Below, in pieces: positions 36,853 to 48,277 of a stretch of 64,000 nt of DNA. The notes under the pieces were generated by a model. The model saw nothing but the letters and a program-made list of their open reading frames with translations, was not told the origin of the DNA and ran no database searches. This DNA comes from Saprospiraceae bacterium. Lineage in GTDB: Bacteria > Bacteroidota > Bacteroidia > Chitinophagales > Saprospiraceae. Location: positions 340,001-404,000 of the forward strand of contig JADJYQ010000005.1 of assembly GCA_016719615.1 (NCBI GenBank), in the 5' to 3' direction. The position numbers and the translations under genes are program-made. The first letter of the stretch is position 1. The number at the start of each line of letters is the position of its first letter.

Positions 36853-37042
36853 TCTGATAGTCTGATAGTCTGATAGTCTGATAGTCTGTTAGTCTGATAG
36901 TCTGATAGTCTGATAGTCTGATAGTCTGTTAGTCTGATAGTCTGTTAGTCTGTTAGTCTGTTAGTCTGTTAGTCTGTTAGTCTGTTAGTCTGTTAGTCTG
37001 TTAGTCTGTTAGTCTGTTAGTCTGTTAGTCTGTTAGTCTGTT
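36851..37042. repeat. 24-copy array of an 8-bp repeat
   Basis: 24 complete units of AGTCTGAT or AGTCTGTT, starting at the second base of the GH97 stop codon (TAG) and ending in a partial unit. Nine units end in GAT and fifteen in GTT; the GTT form takes over the last thirteen. The 180 bases beyond, up to the Omp28 stop at 37219, hold degenerate phrases such as CCACTATCC and no gene. Confidence 0.97.
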
Positions 37043-37218
37043 AGTCTTAAACTTTTTTAAGAAGTAAATTTAAAGAAAAAATTGAAATAATTTATAATAA
37101 CTATCATTTGTTAGTTATTGCGCTCAGACTATCATCATCCTTACTCTATAATCTTTAATCCACTATCCACACTCTATCATCCATTATCCAAAATCAAACC
37201 ACTCTGCATCAATTCGCC

Positions 37219-38055
37219 TCATTTTAGCGGCGCCTCGGCTGCCTGTAAAATATATTTTTCATTTTCATCCAGAGATACATAACCAAAAACATTGCAATGA
37301 TCAGTTTTCCACAAAATGGAATCCGTAGGCATCGTAAATGTATAAGTTTTGGTGTAACTTGAATTGGCGATTGCAGATGTAGAAATTCGGTCACCAGAAA
37401 TGGCCGATAACATTTTTAGCAAAACGTGATTGTGTTCGAAGTTTACAATTTTTGGACTTTGATTATTGAGTTGATCGGCAATGATGCCTGATTGTGTGAT
37501 GCCACAATGTAAGTGGATCGGTTTGTTGATATCTTTTAAAGCTTTTGCATTTAAAGTAACATTCAATTCTCTGGTAGCCTCATTATAAGTTGGTTTGATG
37601 GTAAGTTCAAATTCAACTTCTTTGAGTAATTCAGCTTCCACAATTCCTTTCCAACTGTCTGGATTTCCATAGCGGTAACTGATGGCTTGTGTAGAATATA
37701 GGCGGTTGATTGCGGCTTCTGGTTTTGCGAGCCAGTCACCTAGAAAATCTTCAATAGACTGAGCATCGGGAAGTCTTAAGTCTACCTGACCTTTAGTAGC
37801 AGGTTGTGCAAGAAAGCGCGAATGAATACCAACCAAAACCACATTATTGGGATAAGCATCTGCAATGGCATTGGAAATGGCTATTCCTGCCGGACAATTT
37901 ACACAAGAGACTCCAGTAAACTCTTCAAGTAAAACAACGCGTTTGGATTCGACTGCGTTGTTATCCGGTAAATTTACGGTTTGCTCCCAATCTGAGCAAG
38001 AACTCAAACACAGGGTGAGAATGAAAGACAGAGCGATGACTTTTTTATTTTTCAT
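37219..38055 (-). CDS. Omp28-related lipoprotein with a thioredoxin-like motif
   Basis: 278 residues from the ATG at 38055; the frame to 38154 lies in the previous gene. The lipobox is LCLSSC. Just after it, VVLLEEFTGVSCVNCPAG is the thioredoxin-like CxxC region of Omp28-family proteins, followed by ISNAIADAYPNNVVLVGIHS. The C-terminal half is a beta-sandwich. Omp28 proteins are surface-exposed in Porphyromonas. It starts 22 bases after the barrel-gene stop, so the two form a unit. Confidence 0.9.
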   Translation of the reverse strand: MKNKKVIALSFILTLCLSSCSDWEQTVNLPDNNAVESKRVVLLEEFTGVSCVNCPAGIAISNAIADAYPNNVVLVGIHSRFLAQPATKGQVDLRLPDAQSIEDFLGDWLAKPEAAINRLYSTQAISYRYGNPDSWKGIVEAELLKEVEFELTIKPTYNEATRELNVTLNAKALKDINKPIHLHCGITQSGIIADQLNNQSPKIVNFEHNHVLLKMLSAISGDRISTSAIANSSYTKTYTFTMPTDSILWKTDHCNVFGYVSLDENEKYILQAAEAPLK

Positions 38056-38077
38056 ATTCCTTTGTAATTTGAATCGT

Positions 38078-39716
38078 TTAAAATGTTGAAGTGATGCTTG
38101 CACGTACTCCGCTGAACGCAGGTTCAAGCCTGCAAATACCGCCGGAACATACAATGCCTTCTATTTGTTTTACATAACGTACAGAAAATCGATTTGCTCC
38201 TTTGGTATATGCAAATCCTACTGCAGGGTAATTTAATTTTTCCTTTCCTTTAAGTGCCTTGGTATTGTACATATCTGAAACTTCGATCAACCAGTGTGGA
38301 GCAAAGCCCAATTCGACCAGGCCATAAAACCAGCTTCCGATATCCTCTTTGTTGTCCATGTATTGTGTTTCGAATCGCAATGAAGTTTTTCGATTGAATT
38401 TGTATAAAAATTCTGCAAAGGGTGTAAATGTTTTTACGGTTGGTTCACCGGTTTTGCCATAATAAAGGGATTGATTAAATTCCTGAAGTTGTATGCCACC
38501 TGTTAGTTGCCATTTTGATGCACTCTTGTAGATGACTTCCAGGTAGTATTCATTGTAAAATTTTACATCAAAATCTTTGTCCCGGATTTCAGAAGTATTA
38601 AATGAAAAATTCCAGTGATCGCCGATGCCATATTTAATGTCAAGCTGGTACCCCATTTCATCCAGGAATTGAGTAGCGGGATAATAATAGGCGTTTAATC
38701 TATACGTGTTTATTTTAGCCATAGGCGGGATGTAGCCAATGAGACCTCTGTTTAAACTCAGTGATGGTTCCGCTCTAAAGATCATTCCTTCAGTTCTTTT
38801 GACTTCTGCCGTAATCCCTAATTGATTTTTAGAATAACTCAGACTTGAGTATAACACACTTCCTTTTTTATCGACAAGTTTTCCCAAAGCAGTTTGCCCT
38901 TTTGGTAAGGTTCTCACCGCATTTGGATCAAAATAGATATCCTTGGGCTTAAAAGCGGCTTCTGCATACCAGGTAAAATCTTTTATATTCAGAGTGTTGA
39001 AGATCGTAAATGCGTTGACATTGTAATACGGGTTAAACTGATCGACGGCATCATAGTCTGCAAGAATTGTTGAAAGTTGATTTACAATTTCATCGCCAAA
39101 AGTCCTGTTTACAAATCCAATGCCCGGAGAAATGCTCCAAACACTGGTATCATTGGCTTTATAAAAACCAGTTAAATAAACTCCTTTCAGGATGGAATTG
39201 TATGATTCAAAAAGATTTTTTTGTTTGCCTGTAAATCCTTTAATGCTCCAGTCATTATTAAGCTTATATTTTCCGCTTACTCCAATCAAAGCATTGTCCA
39301 ATAATTGAGCGCGTTCTTCATATGCACGGTAAATAATGCCACTACCTATCTGATCGTAGAGGTATCCGGCCTCTATTTCAAATTGGTCCGTTTCTTTACG
39401 CACATACCATCTTCCGATGCCATATTCGGTGTATGAACTGACCGGATTGAGCAAATTTGAATTATGAAAAGCATCAAAGCGAATGCCAAAGCTGAAACCA
39501 GCATAAGCAGCATTCAGGTCCATCCAGGATTCGCCACCATAAATTTGGTGATCGTACTGTGGAATGTTGAAAGCCCCGATTTGACTGTCTCTGATAAAAA
39601 CGTTGGCGTTAGCCTGAAAACCACCCCCCTAAAATCAAGGATTCTTGAGATTGTAAGATGCTGATTGTAAAGATGATACAACATAAAGTGATGTGGATAT
39701 GCCTGTGGTTAATCAT
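38078..39716 (-). CDS. Outer membrane barrel of the DUF6029 type, frame broken near the start
   Basis: The main frame runs 38078-39523 (481 codons from an internal ATG), but the sequence is open upstream to a stop in codons before GGGFQANANVF. A signal peptide, MINHRHIHITLCCIIFTISILQSQ, begins at 39716 in another frame. The break is a six-base run (39624-39629): one fewer base gives ILGGGFQANANVFIRDSQI. Many alternating hydrophobic strands (FTWYAEAAFKPKDIYF, QLTGGIQLQEF, KTSLRFETQYMDN) and a terminal aromatic (ITSTF) indicate a beta-barrel. It precedes the Omp28 gene, as commonly seen in Bacteroidota; their joint role is unknown. Confidence 0.85.
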
Positions 39717-39794
39717 TCGTTAAATTGTTTTGAAGGCTCTAAAGTAACGGATTTTTTAAAGACTTTTACATTCATTATTTAATTCTTAATTCTC

Positions 39795-40286
39795 ATGAAA
39801 TACGTGAATTTATTACTACCTGTCCTTTTCCTCTTTCTTAGCTCTTTTGCATCTTTGGGTAAAGTATTCCCTACGGCGCAACTGAAAACGCTTGATGGAA
39901 AAAATATTCAACTCAACGAGAGCTTTGCTAAAAACAAACTAACAGTTGTTAGCTTTTGGGCAACCTGGTGTTCACCATGCAAAAAGGAGCTGGATGCGTT
40001 AAAAGATTTATATTCAGAATGGAAACCTATGGGTATCGAATTGGTTGCAATTACAGTAGATGATGCTCAGGCGCTCAATAAAGTAAAACCCATGGTGGCC
40101 CAGAAATCCTGGAAATATACCATCCTCTCCGATCAGAACAAAGAAATGATGCGTGCCCTTAACTTTCAATCAATACCTCAGACCTTCGTGGTTGATGCAA
40201 AAGGAAATATCCTTTATACCCATGCCGGATATACTCCTGGTGATGAATACGAATTGGACAAAAAACTGAGAAGTTTGCTAAAATAA
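39795..40286 (+). CDS. TlpA-family thiol-disulfide reductase
   Basis: 163 residues. The signal peptide (about 1-20) is followed by a thioredoxin fold with the active site ATWCSPCKKE (Cys59 and Cys62), VVSFW before it and IPQTFVVDAKGNI with the cis-proline after. TlpA-type proteins reduce periplasmic disulfides. It is divergent from the barrel/Omp28 pair across 78 bases; the Omp28 protein also carries a CxxC, so a redox link is possible. Confidence 0.95.
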   Translation: MKYVNLLLPVLFLFLSSFASLGKVFPTAQLKTLDGKNIQLNESFAKNKLTVVSFWATWCSPCKKELDALKDLYSEWKPMGIELVAITVDDAQALNKVKPMVAQKSWKYTILSDQNKEMMRALNFQSIPQTFVVDAKGNILYTHAGYTPGDEYELDKKLRSLLK

Positions 40287-40339
40287 GAGCTGTCCGATTT
40301 CAATAAGGATTTACCCGGCAATTAAAACTTGACTATTGT

Positions 40340-40424
40340 CTCAGCGTAGTTTATGGACGACGTACGCTGAGCGTGGCCTTCAGACTTCGCGCGTGTGATA
40401 GCAAATCTCAGATTTGCAAACGGA
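40340..40424. repeat. Two-hairpin intergenic repeat, copy A
   Basis: Two stems in a row: CTCAGCGTA / TACGCTGAG (40340-40348 and 40363-40371) and GCAAATC-TCA-GATTTGC (40401-40417). Between them the sequence CTTCAGACT...GTGATAG is shared with copy B. The surrounding gap (40287-40744) holds no gene. Confidence 0.75.
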
Positions 40425-40715
40425 TGCTGAAAGGAATCAGCACATCATGAGAGCTGTTAACAAACTATTTTAGCTAAAAAGGATATGGCTCGTTTTGAAA
40501 GCGAAGTTTCCCTTTCATCCCAACACTTTCCGCATTGAAATTATTTGCTCTTCAATTGGTAATCCAGTATTGTAGGATGGAGATTACGCCGAGCAGTTTT
40601 CTAAATTCCTCAAAGTCATCAAAGCTGATCACAGGTCCTCATATTAATCCTGCAAATCTTGTATAAATAGGTTCATTATTAGCAATTTAGGCCATTTTTT
40701 CTCATCCGAATTGTA

Positions 40716-40723
40716 TATCTTTG
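40716..40723 (+). promoter_or_regulatory. -7 element of gyrB
   Basis: TATCTTTG matches TAnnTTTG, 21 bases before the ATG at 40745. No clear -33 box. Confidence 0.4.
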
Positions 40724-40735
40724 GGCTCTTTTTAA

Positions 40736-42679
<1,944 letters not shown>

Positions 42680-42863
42680 TTGGCAGCTAAGAAGCCTAAA
42701 GCTAAAAGCCTAAAGCAGGACTGTTCATTTACTGGCTTGTAGAAAGTAGTCTGAAAGTCTGGAAGTCTGATAGTCCGAATGATTATTTTTAGTTGATGAT
42801 GAACTTTATTGAATATTATTATTTTCGACAAACCAACAACCAACAACCAACAACTAACAACAA

Positions 42864-42903
42864 GCAACTAACACCGTGGAAAATTTATTCCAAAAACTAA
42901 CAA
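42864..42903. repeat. Partial duplicate of the glyQS start
   Basis: The region repeats the 5' end of glyQS with a few changes: GCAACTAACACCGTGGAAAA... matches 43053-43091 at an offset of 189. The copy would encode M-ENLFQKLTTQ, then runs into repeat copy B. Confidence 0.8.
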
Positions 42904-42904
42904 C

Positions 42905-42966
42905 GCAGCTGAGCGTAGTCTTCAGACTCCGCTCGAGTGATAGGAAAACTCTGTTTTCCAAACGAA
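42905..42966. repeat. Intergenic hairpin repeat, copy B
   Basis: Matches copy A over GCTGAGCGT-GxCTTCAGACTxCGC-CGxGTGATAG, and ends with the stem GGAAAAC-TCT-GTTTTCC (42943-42959), the same 7+3+7 geometry with different bases. It sits between the two copies of the glyQS start. The remaining gap (42680-43064) contains degenerate CAACAACCAACAAC phrases. Confidence 0.75.
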
Positions 42967-43064
42967 TTATAAATTGTAGTTATTTTCATTTTGTTCTCAC
43001 ACCAATTCTATCAACCAACAACTAACATCTATCAACTAACAACCAACATCTAGCAACTAACACC

Positions 43065-44603
43065 GTGGAAGATTTATTTAAAAAACTAACAGCACATTGT
43101 AAAGAATACGGATTCATTTATCCCTCATCTGAAATTTACGACGGACTCAGCGCCGTTTATGATTACGGTCCGAATGGAATAGCTTTAAAGAACAACATCA
43201 AAGAGTATTGGTGGAAAAGTATGGTGCAGATGCATCAGAACATCGTCGGACTGGATGCTGCGATTTTTATGCACCCAAAAACTTGGAAGGCTTCCGGGCA
43301 TGTTGACGCATTCAATGATCCGTTGGTCGACAATAAAGATTCCAAAAAGAGATATAGGGCGGATCAATTGATCGAAGACCATGTCGATAAATTGACTGCT
43401 AAATTGGAGAAAGAAGTTGAAAAAGCGCGCAATCGATTTGGGGAGAGTTTTGATGAAAGCCTTTATAGACAAACCAACCCACGAGTTCTAGAAATTCAGG
43501 CAAAGGCTGATCAAATAAGCAAAAGATTGGCAGATGCCATGACTGCAGGTGATATGCCTGGCTTAAAACAGTTGATTGAAGATTGTGAAATTGTTGATCC
43601 GGATACCGGTTCTAGAAACTGGACGGAAGTGAGACAGTTTAATCTGATGTTCAATACGCAGTTGGGAAACATCGCTGGAGAAGAGGGTAAATTGTATTTA
43701 AGACCGGAAACAGCACAGGGCATTTTTGTCAACTTTTTAAATGTTTCAAAAACAAGCAGACAAAAAATTCCATTTGGAATTGCACAAATAGGAAAGGCTT
43801 TCCGTAATGAAATTGTCGCGCGTCAGTTTATTTTCCGCATGCGCGAATTTGAACAAATGGAAATGCAGTTTTTCGTAAAGCCGGGTGACGAAATGAAGTG
43901 GTATAAACATTGGAAAGAAAAGCGGATGAACTGGCATCTTGCTTTGGGCACGAGTTCATCCAAACTCAAATTCCACGATCACGATAATCTAGCGCATTAT
44001 GCGAATGCAGCCGTAGATATCCAATTTGAATTTCCATTTGGATTTAAAGAATTGGAGGGCATCCATTCGCGCACCGACTTTGATTTAAAAAGCCATCAGG
44101 AACTGTCCGGAAAAAAACTGCAGTATTTCGATCCGGAGCTCAATGAAAACTACATTCCATATGTAGTTGAAACATCTATTGGCTGCGACCGGATGTTTTT
44201 GGCAATGTTGAGCGATGCCTATAAAGAAGAGGAAGTGCCGGATGCAGAGGGAGAAGCCTCAACGCGGGTAGTATTAAAATTGCATCCCGTTTTAGCTCCT
44301 GTTAAATGCGCTATTCTACCCTTATTGAAAAACAAACCGGAATTGGTAGAAAAAGCAAGGAATATCTTTGAAACCCTTCGATTTAGTTTTCAATGTCAGT
44401 ATGACGAGAAAGACGCGATCGGCCGCCGATACCGCAGACAAGATGCTATTGGTACACCTTATTGTGTGACGATTGATTTCGATACCTTGCAAGATGATAC
44501 GGTTACGCTTCGCGATCGGGATAGTCTGAAGCAGGAACGGGTTTCCATCCAAGACATAGAAAGTAAAATTATGGAGAAGATTTCTTGGCGGAAATTATTG
44601 TGA
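43065..44603 (+). CDS. glyS: Glycyl-tRNA synthetase, homodimeric type
   Basis: 512 residues from a GTG start (M-EDLFKKLTAHCKEYGF), which matches the usual N-terminus. Class II motifs: SSEIYDGLSAVYDYGPNG, MHPKTWKASGHVDAFNDPL, the catalytic core RPETAQGIFVNFLNV, FRNEIVARQFIFRMREFEQ, and ETSIGCDRMFLAM. The C-terminal anticodon-binding domain has KCAILPLLKNKPELVEKA. It charges tRNA-Gly. A remnant of the same start lies 189 bases upstream, and the stop codon overlaps a repeat array. Confidence 0.97.
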   Translation: MEDLFKKLTAHCKEYGFIYPSSEIYDGLSAVYDYGPNGIALKNNIKEYWWKSMVQMHQNIVGLDAAIFMHPKTWKASGHVDAFNDPLVDNKDSKKRYRADQLIEDHVDKLTAKLEKEVEKARNRFGESFDESLYRQTNPRVLEIQAKADQISKRLADAMTAGDMPGLKQLIEDCEIVDPDTGSRNWTEVRQFNLMFNTQLGNIAGEEGKLYLRPETAQGIFVNFLNVSKTSRQKIPFGIAQIGKAFRNEIVARQFIFRMREFEQMEMQFFVKPGDEMKWYKHWKEKRMNWHLALGTSSSKLKFHDHDNLAHYANAAVDIQFEFPFGFKELEGIHSRTDFDLKSHQELSGKKLQYFDPELNENYIPYVVETSIGCDRMFLAMLSDAYKEEEVPDAEGEASTRVVLKLHPVLAPVKCAILPLLKNKPELVEKARNIFETLRFSFQCQYDEKDAIGRRYRRQDAIGTPYCVTIDFDTLQDDTVTLRDRDSLKQERVSIQDIESKIMEKISWRKLL

Positions 44604-44650
44604 GGCTTGTAGGCTTGTAGGCTTGTAGGCTTGTAGGCTTGTAGGCTTGT
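44603..44650. repeat. Six-copy array of an 8-bp repeat
   Basis: Six exact units of AGGCTTGT, starting at the last base of the glyS stop codon (TGA). The layout is the same as the array after GH97: unit length eight, first bases AG, starting inside a stop codon. Confidence 0.95.
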
Positions 44651-45161
44651 AGAGAGTAACACTTGCTAACGTGTGTTAGTTTCATAATTTTAAACTATTT
44701 TTAGAATATTGACTTTATTAAAGAATATTACTTTGAGCTCCCGACATCATTAAGTTATTGTCAATAAAAGACTTCTTCTGTCGGGATGACTATTAACCCT
44801 TGACCCTTGCTCATATCACATAGGGACAAAATATTGATAAAAAAGGTAGAAGAACACCTCACCGTGTGCCGTAGGTACGCTACATGGAGTACGGAGTCTC
44901 GACATGAAGAAATTTTAAGTAAATGGGTGGTGATACTGTCGGGAAGATTAAAGATATATTATACTAAAGAACGTATGATATAAATTGCAATTTCTTATAT
45001 TGACTCTTAACCCTTTACCATTGACTCCTGGTACACAGATATAGAGGCTTTATTTTCTTTTCCAGAATTCTATATTAGAATGCCCCTTAAAGCTTTTGAC
45101 AGTATAATTTAACTAACAAATGTTAGTTTTTCATTTTACTGTGGAACCAAAATGGGTTTAT
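44651..45161. other. Intergenic region, repeat-like
   Basis: 511 bases without a supported gene. It holds phrases such as TTAACCCTTGACCCTT and a GTGCCGTAGGTAC hairpin-like motif near 44870, and a perfect 8-bp stem at 45111-45128. None of it has coding character. Confidence 0.5.
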
Positions 45162-45530
45162 CTATAATTCAATATCAGGGATATCCCAACACTTCCCATC
45201 CACCCAACACAAATTCGTTGGTGTTTGATGACTGATCTGTTGATATTGTTCTTTGCGGTTTTCAGATTCCGGAACATATCCATGTCCCTTACCGGATTTC
45301 ATACCTAAGATGGGCGCTAAGACCAATCCAACCAAACAAGTGAGTTTGATGAGAATATTCATGGACGGACCGGAAGTATCTTTGAAAGGATCTCCAACAG
45401 TATCTCCAATGACGGCTGCTTTATGAGGTTCTGAACCTTTGTGGTAAACTTGTCCGTCGATCATAACGCCTGCTTCAAATGATTTTTTAGCATTATCCCA
45501 GGCACGGCCCAAACCACCCCGCTTACGCAC
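45162..45530 (-). CDS. hppA: Membrane-bound pyrophosphatase, C-terminal fragment
   Basis: The real content begins at about codon 10 with [19 protein letters not shown], then [33 protein letters not shown], the conserved last cytoplasmic motif and membrane helix of H+/Na+-pyrophosphatases. The called start overlaps the middle fragment in another frame and is not real. The break is near 45505-45525. Either one base is missing, or a short piece (a multiple of three plus one) between GVVWAV and GAWDNAK was lost. Confidence 0.85.
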   Translation of the reverse strand: MRKRGGLGRAWDNAKKSFEAGVMIDGQVYHKGSEPHKAAVIGDTVGDPFKDTSGPSMNILIKLTCLVGLVLAPILGMKSGKGHGYVPESENRKEQYQQISHQTPTNLCWVDGKCWDIPDIEL

Positions 45531-47227
45531 ACTCCGGCCATATAAGCGCCCAAAGCTTCAGGGCCCATTACAAATCCTATAATGATGGGCGATATCAAAG
45601 TGATCGCTCCGGGTAAAATCATTTGTTGTAAAGCTGCTTTCGTAGAAATTTCAACACAACGTCCGTATTCAGGAGTAGCTGTGCCTTCCATGATACCGGG
45701 TATTTCTCTGAACTGGCGACGAACTTCATTCACCATATCCATTGCTGCTGTTCCCACAGATCGCATGGCAAGTGCAGAAAACACAACGGGAATCATCCCT
45801 CCAACAAAGAGAGCGGCCAATACATCTGCTTTGAAAATATTGATACCGTCAATACCTGTAAAAGTCACATAAGCTGCAAACAATCCTAAGGCGGTCAAAG
45901 CTGCAGAGGCAATTGCAAAGCCTTTACCTATAGCTGCAGTAGTATTTCCTACAGAATCGAGTATATCTGTGCGAACTCTTACTTCTTTAGGTAATTCCGC
46001 CATTTCGGCGATCCCTCCTGCATTGTCTGCAATGGGTCCAAATGCATCAACTGCCAATTGCATGGCAGTAGTTGCCATCATAGCAGAAGCTGCAATCGCA
46101 ACACCATAAAAACCTGCCAATGAATAACTGATCCAGATGGCAGCAGCAAAAATGAGCACCGCAAAGGCCGTACTCATCATACCATTGCTCAAACCTCCAA
46201 TGATGTTTGTGGCAGCTCCGGTTCCTGATTTTTGAACGATATCATTGACCGGACCTCTTCCAAGCCCCGTATAATATTCGGTGAGGTATGAAATGGCTGT
46301 TCCGACAAATAAACCAACAAGGACAACATAAAAGACTTGTAAGGAAGTCACATCCTGAATGCCTATTCCGAAAAAATTCATTTTCATGGTGGCAGGCAAC
46401 ATCCATTGGATACAGAAATAAGAAGCGATAGCTGTTAAAGCCATTGCAACCCAGTTACCCATATTCAGTGCATTTTGAACTTGTTGTTCTTTTGCACTTT
46501 CATCTTTTATATTTACGAAGAATGTTCCAATAATAGAAAATATCAAACCTATACATGCAATGAACATGGGTAAGAGTATCGGTCCCAGACCCCTGAAAGC
46601 ATCGGTAGCGCTAATGTCGCCACCCATATCGCGTATGACATAATTTCCAAGAACCATTGCAGCCAAAACTGTGGCCACGTATGAACCAAACAAATCAGCA
46701 CCCATACCAGCAACGTCTCCAACATTGTCGCCAACATTATCAGCAATCGTGGCAGGATTGCGCGGATCGTCTTCCGGGATACCTTTTTCAACTTTTCCTA
46801 CCAAGTCAGCACCCACATCAGCAGCTTTGGTATATATACCACCTCCAACTCTTGCAAACAGTGCAATGGATTCTGCACCCAGGGAGAATCCGGCGAGGAT
46901 TTCCAGGATCACCGTCATCACTTCACCGGCGGCTAAGTTCACGCCTTTTACCTCGGCTCCGGACCAACTTCCACCCATGAAATTGTAAAACAGAAAAGCA
47001 AATAAAACACTCAAACCCAAAACAGCCAAACTGGCCACTCCGAGACCCATCACGGTACCCCCTTTGAAAGAAACATTTAATGCTTTAACCAAAGAACTTC
47101 TTGCAGCTTGGGTAGTCCTGACGTTTGCACGCGTGGCAACCTTCATTCCAATAAATCCGGCAATTACAGAAAATAGAGCACCAATGATAAAAGCAACCAC
47201 GATGGTCCAATGCGTTGTGGGTACCAT
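45461..47227 (-). CDS. hppA: Membrane-bound pyrophosphatase, main fragment
   Basis: 588 residues of a multi-spanning pump that hydrolyses pyrophosphate to move H+ or Na+ out of the cytoplasm. The catalytic loop [40 protein letters not shown] is present in full, as is [13 protein letters not shown]. The stretch [18 protein letters not shown] has Ala at the site that marks K+-dependent enzymes such as plant AVP1 (established knowledge; Lys marks K+-independent ones). The N- and C-terminal parts lie in other frames, so the gene 45162-47448 is broken twice here. H+ versus Na+ specificity cannot be told. Confidence 0.93.
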   Translation of the reverse strand: MVPTTHWTIVVAFIIGALFSVIAGFIGMKVATRANVRTTQAARSSLVKALNVSFKGGTVMGLGVASLAVLGLSVLFAFLFYNFMGGSWSGAEVKGVNLAAGEVMTVILEILAGFSLGAESIALFARVGGGIYTKAADVGADLVGKVEKGIPEDDPRNPATIADNVGDNVGDVAGMGADLFGSYVATVLAAMVLGNYVIRDMGGDISATDAFRGLGPILLPMFIACIGLIFSIIGTFFVNIKDESAKEQQVQNALNMGNWVAMALTAIASYFCIQWMLPATMKMNFFGIGIQDVTSLQVFYVVLVGLFVGTAISYLTEYYTGLGRGPVNDIVQKSGTGAATNIIGGLSNGMMSTAFAVLIFAAAIWISYSLAGFYGVAIAASAMMATTAMQLAVDAFGPIADNAGGIAEMAELPKEVRVRTDILDSVGNTTAAIGKGFAIASAALTALGLFAAYVTFTGIDGINIFKADVLAALFVGGMIPVVFSALAMRSVGTAAMDMVNEVRRQFREIPGIMEGTATPEYGRCVEISTKAALQQMILPGAITLISPIIIGFVMGPEALGAYMAGVCVSGVVWAVPGIMLKNHLKQAL

Positions 47228-47256
47228 AAAACTCAGAAATCCAAGTAAACCACCAG

Positions 47257-47448
47257 CTACAACGACATATATTGCAAGTACCCGGTACTCTGCTTTAAGA
47301 AAGCCATGGCACCTTCTGCGATGTTGTTGGAGATAAATTTCATCTTTTCATTTCCTGAATCCTGTTTAGAGACCCAATTATACAAGTAGGCCATGTAAAG
47401 GAGTCCGATGATTCCAAATGCGGGTAAATAGTAAATGAGGTTTTCCAT
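47257..47448 (-). CDS. hppA: Membrane-bound pyrophosphatase, N-terminal fragment
   Basis: 63 residues from the ATG at 47448 (MENLIYYLPAFGIIGLLYM), a first membrane helix, then ISNNIAEGAMAFLK, the conserved start of this family. It goes out of frame near 47292-47303: one extra base gives AMAFLKAEYRVLAIYVVVAGG, which joins the main fragment. The upstream Met (47472) is less likely. Confidence 0.85.
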   Translation of the reverse strand: MENLIYYLPAFGIIGLLYMAYLYNWVSKQDSGNEKMKFISNNIAEGAMAFLKQSTGYLQYMSL

Positions 47449-47469
47449 TATTTTTTGAATTAGGCGGCA

Positions 47470-47477
47470 CAAAAGTA
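47470..47477 (-). promoter_or_regulatory. -7 element of the pyrophosphatase gene
   Basis: On the minus strand TACTTTTG matches TAnnTTTG, 21 bases before the ATG at 47448. A TTTG lies 24 bp further upstream, longer than usual. Confidence 0.4.
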
Positions 47478-47624
47478 TAAAGAAATGAGAAAACAGCCCA
47501 TCAAACTGGCTTTTTTATAATTATCTATTTGTTATTCAGTTGTTTATATTGGGATAAAGCTAAATAAAATATCAATTTAATCTCACTGCTGTGATCCGGA
47601 ATGCCTTTCCAGTGTTTACTAGTT

Positions 47625-48014
47625 ATGGAGAGTTCGAAACAAATCTATTTGTTTTATGATGGCGAATGTCTATTATGCTCAAAATTATGCAGTTGGCTTC
47701 GCAAAAGGGATAAAAACCAAAAATTTTTGATGTTTACCCTTTCGGATTTTAAAAACGGAAAAATCAGCCTTCCATTACATGTAAAAATGGAGGATTTTCC
47801 GGATTCGGTTTTGTTGTATAAGTCTGGAAAATGGTTTTTTGCCTCAGAGGCCATTATACAAACGGGCCTGGGACTCGGAGGAATACATAAGCTTATTATT
47901 TTGGCCTATATTATTCCAAAATGGCTGCGCGATGCGGTTTATAATTATATCGCAAAAAACAGATATAAGTGGTTTGGTAAAAGGAATCAATGTGACATGA
48001 AAGTAAGAACTTAA
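47625..48014 (+). CDS. DCC-family thiol-disulfide oxidoreductase-like protein (DUF393)
   Basis: 129 residues from the ATG at 47625; an upstream Met at 47601 is less natural. IYLFYDGECLLCSKLCSWLRKRD is the DxxCxxC signature, and FPDSVLLYKSGKWFFASEAI plus YNYIAKNRYKWFG complete the family. The role is uncertain; a redox enzyme is inferred from the CxxC. Confidence 0.92.
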   Translation: MESSKQIYLFYDGECLLCSKLCSWLRKRDKNQKFLMFTLSDFKNGKISLPLHVKMEDFPDSVLLYKSGKWFFASEAIIQTGLGLGGIHKLIILAYIIPKWLRDAVYNYIAKNRYKWFGKRNQCDMKVRT

Positions 48015-48128
48015 ATAATTTAATCTGCGCAAAATCCGCGCAAATCTGCGGGAAACAAAGGGAAGCTGAATCTATTCTCAATCTTCAATATTAAGTTCCT
48101 TCCAAATACGGTCACAATTTGAAAATAA

Positions 48129-48161
48129 TTGACATCTACGAAACAATTCGTAGTATATTTG
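48129..48161 (+). promoter_or_regulatory. Possible promoter of the prc gene
   Basis: TTG at 48129-48131 and TATATTTG at 48154-48161, 22 bp apart. The leader would be about 110 bases long. Confidence 0.4.
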
Positions 48162-48277
48162 TGTTGGTAAATTGAATAATTGAGCACAGCGGTCGCATAT
48201 TTGTTAAAGCTTTTATAAACTTTGGCAGTTTGCATAATCGTTTTGCCAGGATTATTGTTAGATATGTTATTTACAAA

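Noticed and set aside
36851..37042. Possible CRISPR array
   Set aside because: The units are 8 bp, contiguous and without spacers; no cas gene is near.
45111..45128. Terminator for the pyrophosphatase gene
   Set aside because: The 8-bp stem is followed by T residues only in the plus direction, while the gene is on the minus strand; glyS is 500 bases away.
48015..48060. GCGCAAA-type phrase after the DCC gene as a regulatory RNA
   Set aside because: Only one copy in the window and no stable fold seen; too little to support.
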